Part shown: one piece after another, positions 1 through 6,830 of the stretch
How the letters are laid out: every line of letters starts with the position of its first letter
How positions within the stretch are numbered: the first letter of the stretch is position 1
Assembly: GCA_946480465.1 (NCBI GenBank)
Contig: CAMLJY010000120.1
Span: forward strand, 1-12,491
DNA from: an uncultured Burkholderiales bacterium
GTDB lineage: Bacteria > Pseudomonadota > Gammaproteobacteria > Burkholderiales > Burkholderiaceae
Direction: 5' to 3'
Length of the DNA: 12,491 bases
Made by a program: the position numbers and the translations under genes
The notes under the pieces: model-generated
The model's database searches: none
What the model was told of the DNA's origin: nothing
What the model saw: only the letters and a program-made list of their open reading frames with translations

Positions 1-99
1 TGGCAAGAAATGACTCCAGCTTGTCGTTTCAGGCCATGGTACGCCGGACGGCGGGTCCGCAGAATGCCGCCATCGACCCCGCCGCAGGAGTGCCGCCCG

Positions 100-900
100 A
101 TGAAGATCACCCAGATCCGCAACGCCACCGTGCTGATCGAGGCCGCCGGCCACCGCGTGCTGGTGGACCCGATGCTGGCGCGGCAGGGGGCGCTGCCGTC
201 GCTGAAGTACCTGGGCGGCCAGCGCCGGCGCAACCCCATCGTCGAACTGCCGGCACAGGCCGACGTGCTGCTGGCCAGCGCCACCCATGCGCTGATCACC
301 CATTGCCAGAAAGGCCACTTCGACCACCTGGACCGCGCCGGCAAGCGCTGGCTGCGCGAACGCCAGCTGCCTGTGCTGTGCATGCCGGGTGACGCGGCGT
401 ACCTGCGTGAGCGTGGGCTCAACGTGCAGGTATTGAACGCTGCCGGGCCGACCGCGGTGCTGGGCGGGCTGCTCACGCCCGTGCCCTGCCTGCACGGCCG
501 AGGCTGGATCGGCCGGCTGATGGCGCACGGCCACGGCTACGTCATCGAATGGCCGGGCGAGCCGGCCGTGTACGTGGCCGGCGACACGGTGCTGACGGAT
601 GAAGTGCTCGGCACCGTGCGGCGCCTGGGCGCCGAGTCGGTCAGCGTGCTGCCCGCCGGCGGTGCGGCGATGGACCTGGGCCAGGAGCTGATCATGGACG
701 CGGACCAGGCGCTGCGCGCGGCCGCCGCGGGCCGCGGCCGGATCGTGCTGAACCACCTGGAGGCCCTGGACCACTGCCCGACGCGCCGTGCCGACCTGCG
801 CGCCGAGGCCCGGCAGCGCGGCCTGGACGGCCGCGTGGTGGTGCCGGAGGACGGCGAGGCGCTGGTGTTCCGGGCCGAGGCCGTGGCCGCGCTGGGTTGA
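100..900 (+). CDS. MBL-fold (UlaG/COG2220-like) metal-dependent hydrolase
   Basis: This is a 266-residue cytoplasmic protein of the metallo-beta-lactamase fold, closest in layout to the UlaG-like (COG2220) hydrolases. Its substrate cannot be told. The frame is open further upstream, but I chose the ATG at 100 because a GCAGGAG ribosome-binding site lies 9 nt before it and the fold's first strand (MKITQIRNATVLIE) starts there. The metal-binding loop reads T67-H68-CQKG-H73-F-D75-H76-LD. The H73-x-D75-H76 half is canonical, but the first histidine sits five residues before H73 instead of two. Later candidate ligands are H132, D162 in an AGDT motif and H219 in LNHLEALDH. There is no signal peptide. 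The gene converges on the cytochrome c gene with a gap of about 146 bp in which I see no clear terminator. The fold is secure; the function is unknown. Confidence 0.85.
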   Translation: MKITQIRNATVLIEAAGHRVLVDPMLARQGALPSLKYLGGQRRRNPIVELPAQADVLLASATHALITHCQKGHFDHLDRAGKRWLRERQLPVLCMPGDAAYLRERGLNVQVLNAAGPTAVLGGLLTPVPCLHGRGWIGRLMAHGHGYVIEWPGEPAVYVAGDTVLTDEVLGTVRRLGAESVSVLPAGGAAMDLGQELIMDADQALRAAAAGRGRIVLNHLEALDHCPTRRADLRAEARQRGLDGRVVVPEDGEALVFRAEAVAALG

Positions 901-1046
901 CGACGGCAGGCGGCGGTCCGGTCCGCGGATCCACCGGCCGGCCGACCCACGGCCTCGGTGCCGCCGGCTCCTGCGCTTGGCTGCGTGCATTGGAGGTTAC
1001 TTGAGAAACTGCGGCACCAGCCCGTTGCCGCGCATCGAAGGCCGCG

Positions 1047-1955
1047 TCAACGCTCCCCTGCCCGGCGCGGCGGCAGCGACTTCAGATAGAGGTAGGTCGC
1101 GTCCAGGTCCACGTCGCTCATCTGGGCCAGGGCCTCGAAGGGCATCACCGGGCTGACGGCGCTGCCATCCGGGCGCTTGCCGCTGCGCATCATCCGGCGG
1201 AAGGCGGCGGCGTCGGCATAGGCCGGCATCGCGCTGCCTTCGCCGGGCGTCAGGTTGGCGGCGGCGGGCCAGTCCAGCGGCGCGCCGGTGATCCTGCCGC
1301 CCGACAGGCCCGGGCCATGGCAGCCGCTGCAGCTTTGCACCACGTAGCGGCCGTGCTCCACCGTGATGCCCTGCGGCACCGGCCGGGCCGGTGGCAACCG
1401 GTGGTCGATGCTTGCCGCCGCATCGTCGATCACGCCCAGGCCATACAGCACGCGCACCGGCCACGGAAGGTCGATCACCGCGGCACCGCCACGGCGCGGC
1501 GGCAGCGCTTGCAGGTAGGACGCCACCGCGCCGACGTCGGCATCGGTCCAGCGCGCGAAGTCCTGCGAGGGCATCACCATCAGCGGGCGGCCGTCGGGCT
1601 TGACGCCGTGCCGCAGCGCGCGTTCCCAGTCCTCGGCGCGGTAGCGGGCGGTGGGGCTGTCCGGCCCGGGGCTGATGTTGGGGCCGGCGAGCCTCAGGCC
1701 GCTTTTCGGGTCGTCGAGGAAGACGCGGCCCTCGGCCTGCGCGCCATGGCAATCAGCGCAGCCGCGCGACAGGTACAGGTAGCGGCCGCGCTCCAGCGTG
1801 GCGGCGTCCTGGCCCAGCGGCACCGCACGGTGCGGCAGGTCCACCGTGCGGGCCTGCTTGACGCCGGCATGCCAGTGGCCGAAGGCGACCGCAGCGGTGC
1901 CCGCGGCCAACAAGCCGGCGAGGCCGGCCAGGGTGAATCGAACCCAGCGCTTCAT
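1047..1955 (-). CDS. Diheme cytochrome c, membrane-anchored or periplasmic
   Basis: This 302-residue protein has two c-type heme sites, CADCH at residues 66-70 and CSGCH at 209-213, each in its own cytochrome c domain of roughly 100 residues. The likely distal methionine ligands are M128 (PLMVMP) and M271 (SPVMP). A hydrophobic stretch at residues 7-25 after MKRW is a signal peptide or N-terminal anchor, which places the hemes in the periplasm. The layout resembles cytochrome subunits of membrane dehydrogenases, but no dehydrogenase subunit is adjacent. A weak GAGAG ribosome-binding site lies 8 nt before the ATG. The gene follows the exported-protein gene by 33 bp on the same strand, so the two are probably co-transcribed. 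Its electron donor and acceptor are not evident. Confidence 0.9.
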   Translation of the reverse strand: MKRWVRFTLAGLAGLLAAGTAAVAFGHWHAGVKQARTVDLPHRAVPLGQDAATLERGRYLYLSRGCADCHGAQAEGRVFLDDPKSGLRLAGPNISPGPDSPTARYRAEDWERALRHGVKPDGRPLMVMPSQDFARWTDADVGAVASYLQALPPRRGGAAVIDLPWPVRVLYGLGVIDDAAASIDHRLPPARPVPQGITVEHGRYVVQSCSGCHGPGLSGGRITGAPLDWPAAANLTPGEGSAMPAYADAAAFRRMMRSGKRPDGSAVSPVMPFEALAQMSDVDLDATYLYLKSLPPRRAGER

Positions 1956-1988
1956 GTCGTTCGCTCTCGTCTTGTCGGTGGGCCCGTG

Positions 1989-2894
1989 CTAACGGTAGAT
2001 CGGCGCGTGCCGCGGGTAGTCCACCCGCGCGTCCAGGGGCCTCAGCCGGCCATCGACGTCCTGCATCGGCGGCACCCGGCCTTCGTAACGCCGCACCTGG
2101 CGCGTGGTGCCGTCGAACTCCACCCGCAGCGGCATGACCGCCAGCCGCAGCCACCAGCGCGCCGGCGTGATGACGAAGGCGCGGCGCCCGGGTTCGGCCG
2201 CCTCGGTCGGGTCAGCGCGGCGGATCTCGAACGGCAGGCTCTCCAGCCGCGACAGCACGACGATGCGCACCGCCAGCACCCGCCCGGCCGACAGCGCATC
2301 CCAGTGCTGGAGGATGTGGCCGTGCAGCGAGGGACCGGTGACGGCGGGTGCGTCGAGGGTCTCGCTGGCGCTGCGCACGCGGCCGCCCTCCACCAGCCGG
2401 TAGTGCAGCTGTCGGCCGTCGGCACTGGCCTCGACCCTGCCGGTCGCGCCCAGCTGACGGTTCACCGCGTCGAAACTGCGCAGCGTGTAGTCGGGCGCCA
2501 CCGCGGCCGATTCGGCGATCAGCACGCGGCCTTGGCGGTCGCGCGTGACATGGGTGGCGACCAGCTCGTTGCCTGTGGGCCGCACCCAACGCTGGTAGCT
2601 GAACAGCGGCGGGCCGGCCGGCGCGGCCAGCGGGTGCACGATGCCGTCGTAGACCCAGGCACCGGCGGTGTCGGGCGACTGCTGCAGCGCCTGCAGCCGC
2701 GCCTCGGCGGCGGGCGGCAGCGTGGCCTGCGCGGCCGCTGTGTTCGCTGTGGTGGCTGTGGTGGCTGTCGTGGCTGTCGTGGCTGCCGTGGCTGTGGCTG
2801 GCACCGCCGGCACGGCCGGCCCGAGCAGTGCGGCCAGGCCGGCGAGCCACGCCGCGGCGCGGTGGGTAGCGGGTGAATGGGAGGGGGTGGCCAT
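1989..2894 (-). CDS. Exported protein of unknown function with an Ala-Thr-Thr spacer
   Basis: This is a 301-residue protein I do not recognise. The N-terminus has a positively charged start followed by a hydrophobic run (about residues 13-33, ending AVPA), which looks like a Sec signal peptide. Next comes a low-complexity Ala/Thr spacer (about residues 33-55) built from ATT triplets. The mature part is rich in predicted beta-strand segments and aromatic/charged pairs, with no cysteines in the main domain and no catalytic motif I can name. The ATG at 2894 is preferred over one at 3026, because the longer form would run across the divergent regulator's promoter and start codon and would bury the signal peptide. 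No strong ribosome-binding site is seen. The gene is the first of a probable two-gene operon with the diheme cytochrome c, divergent from a LysR regulator that may control it. Confidence 0.75.
   Translation of the reverse strand: MATPSHSPATHRAAAWLAGLAALLGPAVPAVPATATAATTATTATTATTANTAAAQATLPPAAEARLQALQQSPDTAGAWVYDGIVHPLAAPAGPPLFSYQRWVRPTGNELVATHVTRDRQGRVLIAESAAVAPDYTLRSFDAVNRQLGATGRVEASADGRQLHYRLVEGGRVRSASETLDAPAVTGPSLHGHILQHWDALSAGRVLAVRIVVLSRLESLPFEIRRADPTEAAEPGRRAFVITPARWWLRLAVMPLRVEFDGTTRQVRRYEGRVPPMQDVDGRLRPLDARVDYPRHAPIYR
2752..2796. repeat. 9-bp tandem repeat inside the exported-protein gene
   Basis: Five contiguous 9-bp units of the form GTGGCTGTS (one reads GTGGCTGCC) occur here, and a degenerate unit (TTCGCTGTG) precedes them. 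On the coding (minus) strand they specify the Ala-Thr-Thr spacer after the signal peptide. A unit length divisible by three means that copy-number changes would lengthen or shorten the spacer without breaking the frame. Confidence 0.9.
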
Positions 2895-2972
2895 GGGGCG
2901 TCCGTGGTTCGGCGCTGGATGCGATGGCGGCACTGTAGGAATCGCGTCCGCCCTTGCCCAGGTGTAGCGGCT

Positions 2973-3066
2973 GAAGGCAGCCTTGCGCCCGGCGCAACAA
3001 TGGCCGGATGGATCAGTTGCGAGCAATGCGCGTCTTCGTGCGCGCGGTCGACGAAGGCAGCCTTGC
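2973..3066. repeat. 14-bp direct repeat pair flanking the LysR start
   Basis: The 14-mer GAAGGCAGCCTTGC occurs at 2973-2986, upstream of the regulator's start, and again at 3053-3066 inside its first codons. The copies are exactly 80 bp apart. Each contains the inverted repeat AAGGC-A-GCCTT. The second copy encodes the conserved EGSLA of the LysR helix-turn-helix, so coding constraint explains that copy in part. The upstream copy is non-coding. The pair could be a two-site operator or a chance match. Confidence 0.5.
2983..2997. promoter_or_regulatory. Probable LysR-type operator (T-N11-A palindrome)
   Basis: TTGCGCC-C-GGCGCAA is a perfect 15-bp palindrome (7-bp arms, 1-bp centre) in the 113-bp gap between the divergent exported-protein and LysR genes. 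Its inner T and A are 11 nt apart, which is the classical LysR-family recognition box T-N11-A. It ends 10 bp before the regulator's ATG, a position suited to autorepression. Binding by the adjacent regulator is inference. Confidence 0.6.
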
Positions 3067-4006
3067 CGGCGCGGGCCGCGCGCTGGACCTGGCGCCGGCC
3101 GGTGTCACCCGCCTCCTGGCCGAGCTGGAGGCACACCTGAACGCGCGCCTGCTGCACCGAACCACCCGCCGCCTGGCGCTGACCGAGGCGGGCGAGCGCT
3201 ACCTGCAAAGTGCCCGCCGCCTGCTGGCCGAACTGGACGAGGCCGATGCCGAGGCCGGCGCCGCCAGCACCGTCGCGCGCGGCACGCTGCGCGTGATGGC
3301 GCCGCCGGCCTTCGCGGTGCATCAGCTGGCGCCGCTGCTGCCGCTGCTGCACCAGCGCCATCCGCAGCTGCAGCTGGAGATGTCCGCGTGCGGCGCGGTG
3401 GAGGCGGTGGACGCGCACCACGACGTGTCCATCGTCTCGCTGGGCGCGCAGCCGCTGCAGGGCGATTTCATCGCACGGCCGCTGGCGGCGTCGACCTTCG
3501 TGCTGTGCGCGGCGCCGGGCTACCTGGCGCGCGCCGGCTGCCCGGCGGAGCCCGAACAGCTGCTGGGCCACGCCGGCCTGCTGCCGGCCGTGGCGGCGGT
3601 ACGGCGCGAGTTGACGCTCTACCGCGTGAAAGACGCGGATGCCAAAGGCTCGGATGCCAGAAGCGCTTCAGACGCCGGGCGTTCCGCACCCGACAGCATC
3701 ACGCTGCCCGAGCCGCGGCCGCTGCTGGCCACCGCCCAGCTGGACCTGCTGCTGGCCGCCGCCCTGGCCGGAACCGGCATCGCCGGCCTGCCCAGCTTCC
3801 TGGCCGCGCCGGCGCTGCGCGACGGCCGCCTGCGGCGCGTGCTGCCCGGCTGGCACGGCGGCCGCCTGACGCTGCATGCGGCCATGCCCACGCGCCGTCA
3901 CCTGCCGGCGCGCACCCGCGCCTTCGTCGACCTGCTGGTCGAGCGCTTCGGCGGCAGCCTGGAACGGGATCCGTGGCTGGAGAGCGGGGGAAACCATGGA
4001 CGCTGA
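3008..4006 (+). CDS. LysR-family transcriptional regulator (CrgA-like)
   Basis: This 332-residue DNA-binding regulator has an N-terminal winged helix-turn-helix (residues 1-60: MDQLRAMRVFVRAVDEGSLAG, then LLHRTTRRLALTEAGERYL), a linker helix (about 60-90) and a periplasmic-binding-protein-type effector domain (about 92-310). The phrase LCAAPGYLARAG is typical of the CrgA-like branch. Residues about 206-230 form a polar Lys/Asp/Ser/Ala-rich stretch that looks like an insertion relative to normal members. The gene is divergent from the exported-protein/cytochrome c pair, with a T-N11-A palindrome between them, so that pair is the obvious candidate target. Its stop is 2 bp from the stop of the convergent second LysR gene. 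The effector is unknown. The start is the standard family N-terminus; the ribosome-binding site is weak. Confidence 0.93.
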   Translation: MDQLRAMRVFVRAVDEGSLAGAGRALDLAPAGVTRLLAELEAHLNARLLHRTTRRLALTEAGERYLQSARRLLAELDEADAEAGAASTVARGTLRVMAPPAFAVHQLAPLLPLLHQRHPQLQLEMSACGAVEAVDAHHDVSIVSLGAQPLQGDFIARPLAASTFVLCAAPGYLARAGCPAEPEQLLGHAGLLPAVAAVRRELTLYRVKDADAKGSDARSASDAGRSAPDSITLPEPRPLLATAQLDLLLAAALAGTGIAGLPSFLAAPALRDGRLRRVLPGWHGGRLTLHAAMPTRRHLPARTRAFVDLLVERFGGSLERDPWLESGGNHGR

Positions 4007-4008
4007 TT

Positions 4009-5052
4009 TCAAGACATAGCCCTGCGGGCAGGACGGCGGGCTTCCCGTCCGCCCGGGCGCGCGGGGCGCGAAGCATGCGTTCCGGCGCGGCTGAGCCGGG
4101 GCGCCGCGCGCGGGCCGCCGAAGAAGCGTGCGTCCTCCTGCATGGCCGGCACCAGCTGCTCGTCCACGAACGACAGCCAGGCGCGTGTGCGCGCATCGAC
4201 GAAATGCCGGGAAGGCATCAGCGCGAACACGCCGATGTCGAGCGAGCGCCATCCCTCCAGCACGCGCACCAGCCGCCCGGCGCGCACGGCCTCGATCACG
4301 CTGAACAGCGGCAGCAGCGCGATGCCGGCACCGGCCTCCGCCGCGTCGCGCAGCAGGTCGGGCGTGTCGGCGATGCAGCGGCCTTCCGGTGTCCATTCAT
4401 GCAGGCGCTTGTTCGGCCCCTGCAGCTTCCACGCCGGGCTGACCGATGGATTGACCAGCTGCAGGCAGGCATGGCGCGCCAGATCGACCGGGCTGCGCGG
4501 CGCGCGCTGATTGGCGAGGTAGCCCGGGGCCGCGCACAGCACCGAGAACGTCGTGCCGAGGCGGCGCGAGACCAGGCCCGAGTCCTGCAGCTCGGCCGCG
4601 AGGTACAGGCTCACGTCCGTGCCGCGCGCCAGCAGGTCGGGCACGTACTGCGAGGTGCGGTACTCCACCTGGATCGCCGGGTACTGCCGCAGGAAGGCCG
4701 GCAGGCGGGGCGAGACATAGCGCTGCCCGAAGCTGGTCATGCACTGCAGGCGCAGCCGCCCGTGGGGCGCCAGCGCGGCGCCGGTGGCCTGGGCTTCCGC
4801 CTCGGCCACCAGGCCGAGGATCTCGCGGCAGCGCTCCAGGTAGGCCTCTCCGGTGTCCGTCAGCGCGCGCTGGCGGGTGGTGCGGTGCAGCAGCTTGGCG
4901 CGCAGGCGCTTTTCCAGCTCGCCCACCAGGCGGGACACCTGGGCCGTCGTCAGCCCCATGCGGTCTGCCGCGCCGGTGAAGCTGCCCGCCTCCACCACGC
5001 AGACGAAGGCTCGCATCGCATGCAGCAGGCCGGTGTCGAGTTTGTTGCGCAT
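4009..5052 (-). CDS. LysR-family transcriptional regulator with basic C-terminal tail
   Basis: This 347-residue regulator has the winged helix-turn-helix at residues 8-65 (MRAFVCVVEAGSFTGAA, then LLHRTTRQRALTDTGEAYLERC) and an effector-binding domain at about 98-305, with the CrgA-like phrase LCAAPGYLANQRAP. After the usual end of the fold (about residue 305) there is a 40-residue Arg/Pro/Ala-rich tail, which may be unstructured or the product of a moved stop codon. The frame is open far upstream, but the ATG at 5052 gives the family N-terminus, and longer forms would run into the divergent SDR gene. The gene is divergent from the SDR across a 169-bp intergenic region and probably regulates it. 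It is convergent, 2 bp apart, with the other LysR gene. The two proteins share the family but are not close copies. Confidence 0.92.
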   Translation of the reverse strand: MRNKLDTGLLHAMRAFVCVVEAGSFTGAADRMGLTTAQVSRLVGELEKRLRAKLLHRTTRQRALTDTGEAYLERCREILGLVAEAEAQATGAALAPHGRLRLQCMTSFGQRYVSPRLPAFLRQYPAIQVEYRTSQYVPDLLARGTDVSLYLAAELQDSGLVSRRLGTTFSVLCAAPGYLANQRAPRSPVDLARHACLQLVNPSVSPAWKLQGPNKRLHEWTPEGRCIADTPDLLRDAAEAGAGIALLPLFSVIEAVRAGRLVRVLEGWRSLDIGVFALMPSRHFVDARTRAWLSFVDEQLVPAMQEDARFFGGPRAAPRLSRAGTHASRPARPGGREARRPARRAMS

Positions 5053-5221
5053 CACGTAAGAGAGTCTGGAGTGCGGCGCTATTGTTGCCTGCGGCGGTGA
5101 TCCCGAGAATGCGGCCGCACTGTGCACTTGCGCCCCCGATGCATCCAGCGCAGCTGACGCACCGGCGCCATCGCGCTGCGCCTCTGATTCACGGAACTCA
5201 TGGCATCGAAAGGAAGCGGAA
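5053..5221. promoter_or_regulatory. Divergent LysR/SDR control region
   Basis: This 169-bp intergenic region should hold promoters for both the LysR gene (minus) and the SDR gene (plus). It contains short perfect palindromes: TGCGGCCGCA at 5110-5119, GTGCAC at 5122-5127 and GATGCATC at 5138-5145. None is a full T-N11-A palindrome as clear as the one before the other regulator. I could not assign -35/-10 elements with confidence. A ribosome-binding site AAAGGAAG lies before the SDR start. Confidence 0.4.
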
Positions 5222-6001
5222 ATGGATTTGGGCATCGCCGGACGGACGGCACTGGTGTGTGGCGCCAGCGAGGGCCTGGGCCTGGCCTGCGCGCAGGCGC
5301 TGGCGCGCGAAGGCGTCAACCTGGTCATCGTCGCGCGGCGGCCCGGCCCGCTGGACGCGGCCGCCGCCGACTTGCGCGCGGCCCACGCCGTCAGCGTGCG
5401 CGCGGTGGCCTGTGACATCACGACCGCCGCCGGCCAGGAAGCGGTGCTGCAGGCCTGCCCCTGTCCCGACATCCTGGTCACCAATGCCGGCGGGCCGCCA
5501 CCGGGCGATTTCAGGGAACTGCGGCGCGACCAATGGCTGTCGGCGCTGAACGCCAACATGCTCACGCCGATCGCGCTGATGAAAGCGACGGTGGACCCCA
5601 TGGTGGCGCAGGGCTTCGGCCGCATCGTCAACATCACCAGCGCGGCGGTGAAGGCGCCCATCCCCGAACTGCCGCTGTCCAATGGCGCGCGCAGCGGCCT
5701 GACCGGATTCGTTGCCGGATTGGCGCGGCAGATCGCGCGGCACAACGTGACGGTGAACAACCTGCTCCCCGGCCTGTTCGGCACCGGCCGCCTGAACAAG
5801 CTGCTGCAGGCCCAGGCCGCGGCCCACGGCACGGACCTGGACCGCATGACCGAGCGCCAGCGCGCCGCCATCCCGTCGGGCCGGTTCGGCGTGCCGGACG
5901 AGTTCGGCGCCGCCTGCGCGTTCCTGTGCAGCGCCCAGGCCGGGTACATCACGGGGCAGAACGTGCTGCTGGATGGCGGGGCCTATCCGGGGACGTTCTG
6001 A
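5222..6001 (+). CDS. SDR-family protein lacking the Tyr-xxx-Lys catalytic pair
   Basis: This 259-residue protein belongs to the short-chain dehydrogenase/reductase fold and is often named a 3-oxoacyl-ACP-reductase-like protein. The nucleotide-binding glycine motif GASEGLG is at residues 14-20. ITNAG-type LVTNAGG is at 85-91, the strand-5 serine is S140 (IVNITS), and the C-terminal ITGQNVLLDGG (243-253) is typical. Where classical members have Tyr-xxx-Lys, this one reads LSNGARSGL, so by alignment the tyrosine becomes S153 and the lysine R157. It may therefore bind NAD(P) and a ligand without classical reductase chemistry, or use other residues. The ATG follows AGGA by 7 nt. The gene is divergent from a LysR regulator, its likely controller, and is followed by a strong hairpin. 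It is a soluble cytoplasmic protein; the substrate is unknown. Confidence 0.9.
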   Translation: MDLGIAGRTALVCGASEGLGLACAQALAREGVNLVIVARRPGPLDAAAADLRAAHAVSVRAVACDITTAAGQEAVLQACPCPDILVTNAGGPPPGDFRELRRDQWLSALNANMLTPIALMKATVDPMVAQGFGRIVNITSAAVKAPIPELPLSNGARSGLTGFVAGLARQIARHNVTVNNLLPGLFGTGRLNKLLQAQAAAHGTDLDRMTERQRAAIPSGRFGVPDEFGAACAFLCSAQAGYITGQNVLLDGGAYPGTF

Positions 6002-6046
6002 GCACGGCCGAACTGCCCCGGCCTCTGTACGTGCTGACGTGAGAAA

Positions 6047-6083
6047 GGCGCGGCCCCCATACCGGCGGGCCGCGCCCCGTTGT
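6047..6083 (+). terminator. Probable Rho-independent terminator after the SDR gene
   Basis: A perfect 10-bp GC-rich stem (GGCGCGGCCC at 6047-6056 with GGGCCGCGCC at 6067-6076, 10-nt loop) lies 45 bp past the SDR stop. The following tract (CCCGTTGT) is only weakly T-rich. It lies between convergent genes and could serve both directions. Confidence 0.6.
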
Positions 6084-6152
6084 CCCCGCCGCGCGCCGGC
6101 CGTGCCCTGCGGCGCGTGTCGGCGGTTCAGGACAACCGAACCTGGTGGATCG

Positions 6153-6674
6153 TCACTTGCCGTCGCGGTCGGAATCGCCCGGGGTCGCCCGCTCGATGCG
6201 GTCGCTCACGCGGTGCCAGGCGTCGCGCGTGGCGTGCCTGGCGCGGTCCCACTCCAGCGTGGAGGTGCCGCGGGCAGCGTCCCAGCCGGCGCCCAGCGTC
6301 GGCTCGATGTCGTCGTAGTGGCGATCGGGATAACGCGTATAGGACTCGACACCGTAACGGTACGCAGGCGCGTAGCTGTCGAAGGGTACGCCGTCTTCGG
6401 CGTAGGGGCGGGTGGTGTAGTTGTCGCGCCAGTAGGCCTCTTCGGCGGTGGGGTCGATCTGCTCGGCGATGGCCTTGCCGGCCAGGCCGCCGGCCACCGC
6501 GCCCACCGCCGCGCCGATGGCGGTGCCCACCGGGCCCGCCACCGTGCCGGTGGCCGCGCCCGCGATGGCGCCGCCGACGACCGCGCCCACCCCGGTACCC
6601 ACCGGGTGGGCTCCGGCCGCGCCGGTGATCGGGTCGCGGTTGGCGTCGGTCTTCAGCTTGGAATCGTTTTGCAT
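6153..6674 (-). CDS. Glycine-zipper protein
   Basis: This 173-residue protein has a glycine/alanine-rich segment at about residues 18-68 with GxxxG spacing (for example GTGVGAVVGGAIAGAATG), a glycine zipper that can pack in or against membranes. A charged, aromatic-rich C-terminal half (about 75-165) carries the phrases YAPAYRYG and WDAARGTSTLEWDRARHATRDAWHRV, which I recognise from a family of conserved proteobacterial proteins of unknown, possibly stress-related, role. There is no signal peptide, and the start is polar. The ATG is preceded by GCAGGAGC at good spacing. It is probably monocistronic, with 156 bp separating it from the upstream GNAT gene on the same strand. Confidence 0.82.
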   Translation of the reverse strand: MQNDSKLKTDANRDPITGAAGAHPVGTGVGAVVGGAIAGAATGTVAGPVGTAIGAAVGAVAGGLAGKAIAEQIDPTAEEAYWRDNYTTRPYAEDGVPFDSYAPAYRYGVESYTRYPDRHYDDIEPTLGAGWDAARGTSTLEWDRARHATRDAWHRVSDRIERATPGDSDRDGK

Positions 6675-6830
6675 GTCTTGCTCCTGCGGAATGGTGAGGA
6701 GCCTTCAGCGTAGGCATGCGCCCGCTGCGCTGGAATGCCGCGAGCGCCCGCTCGCACGGGCGACAACAGGCAGGCTTGGCGTCGGACCAGGACTACCCGC
6801 AGGGGCTCGCGCCTTCCCGCGCCCGCAGCG

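Noticed and set aside
1317..2876. A 519-residue plus-strand ORF opposite the cytochrome and exported-protein genes
   Set aside because: It is a shadow of GC-rich coding sequence on the other strand, with Arg/His/Gly-rich composition and no motif. The minus-strand heme sites and signal peptides are convincing.
2983..5100. A 705-residue plus-strand ORF across both LysR genes
   Set aside because: It runs through an authentic LysR gene in another frame and antisense to the second. Its composition is a typical GC-rich shadow.
6745..6762. Inverted repeat CGCCCG-N6-CGGGCG after the GNAT gene, considered as a terminator
   Set aside because: The stem is short and has no following T-tract on the minus strand, and such GC-only dyads are common in this sequence.
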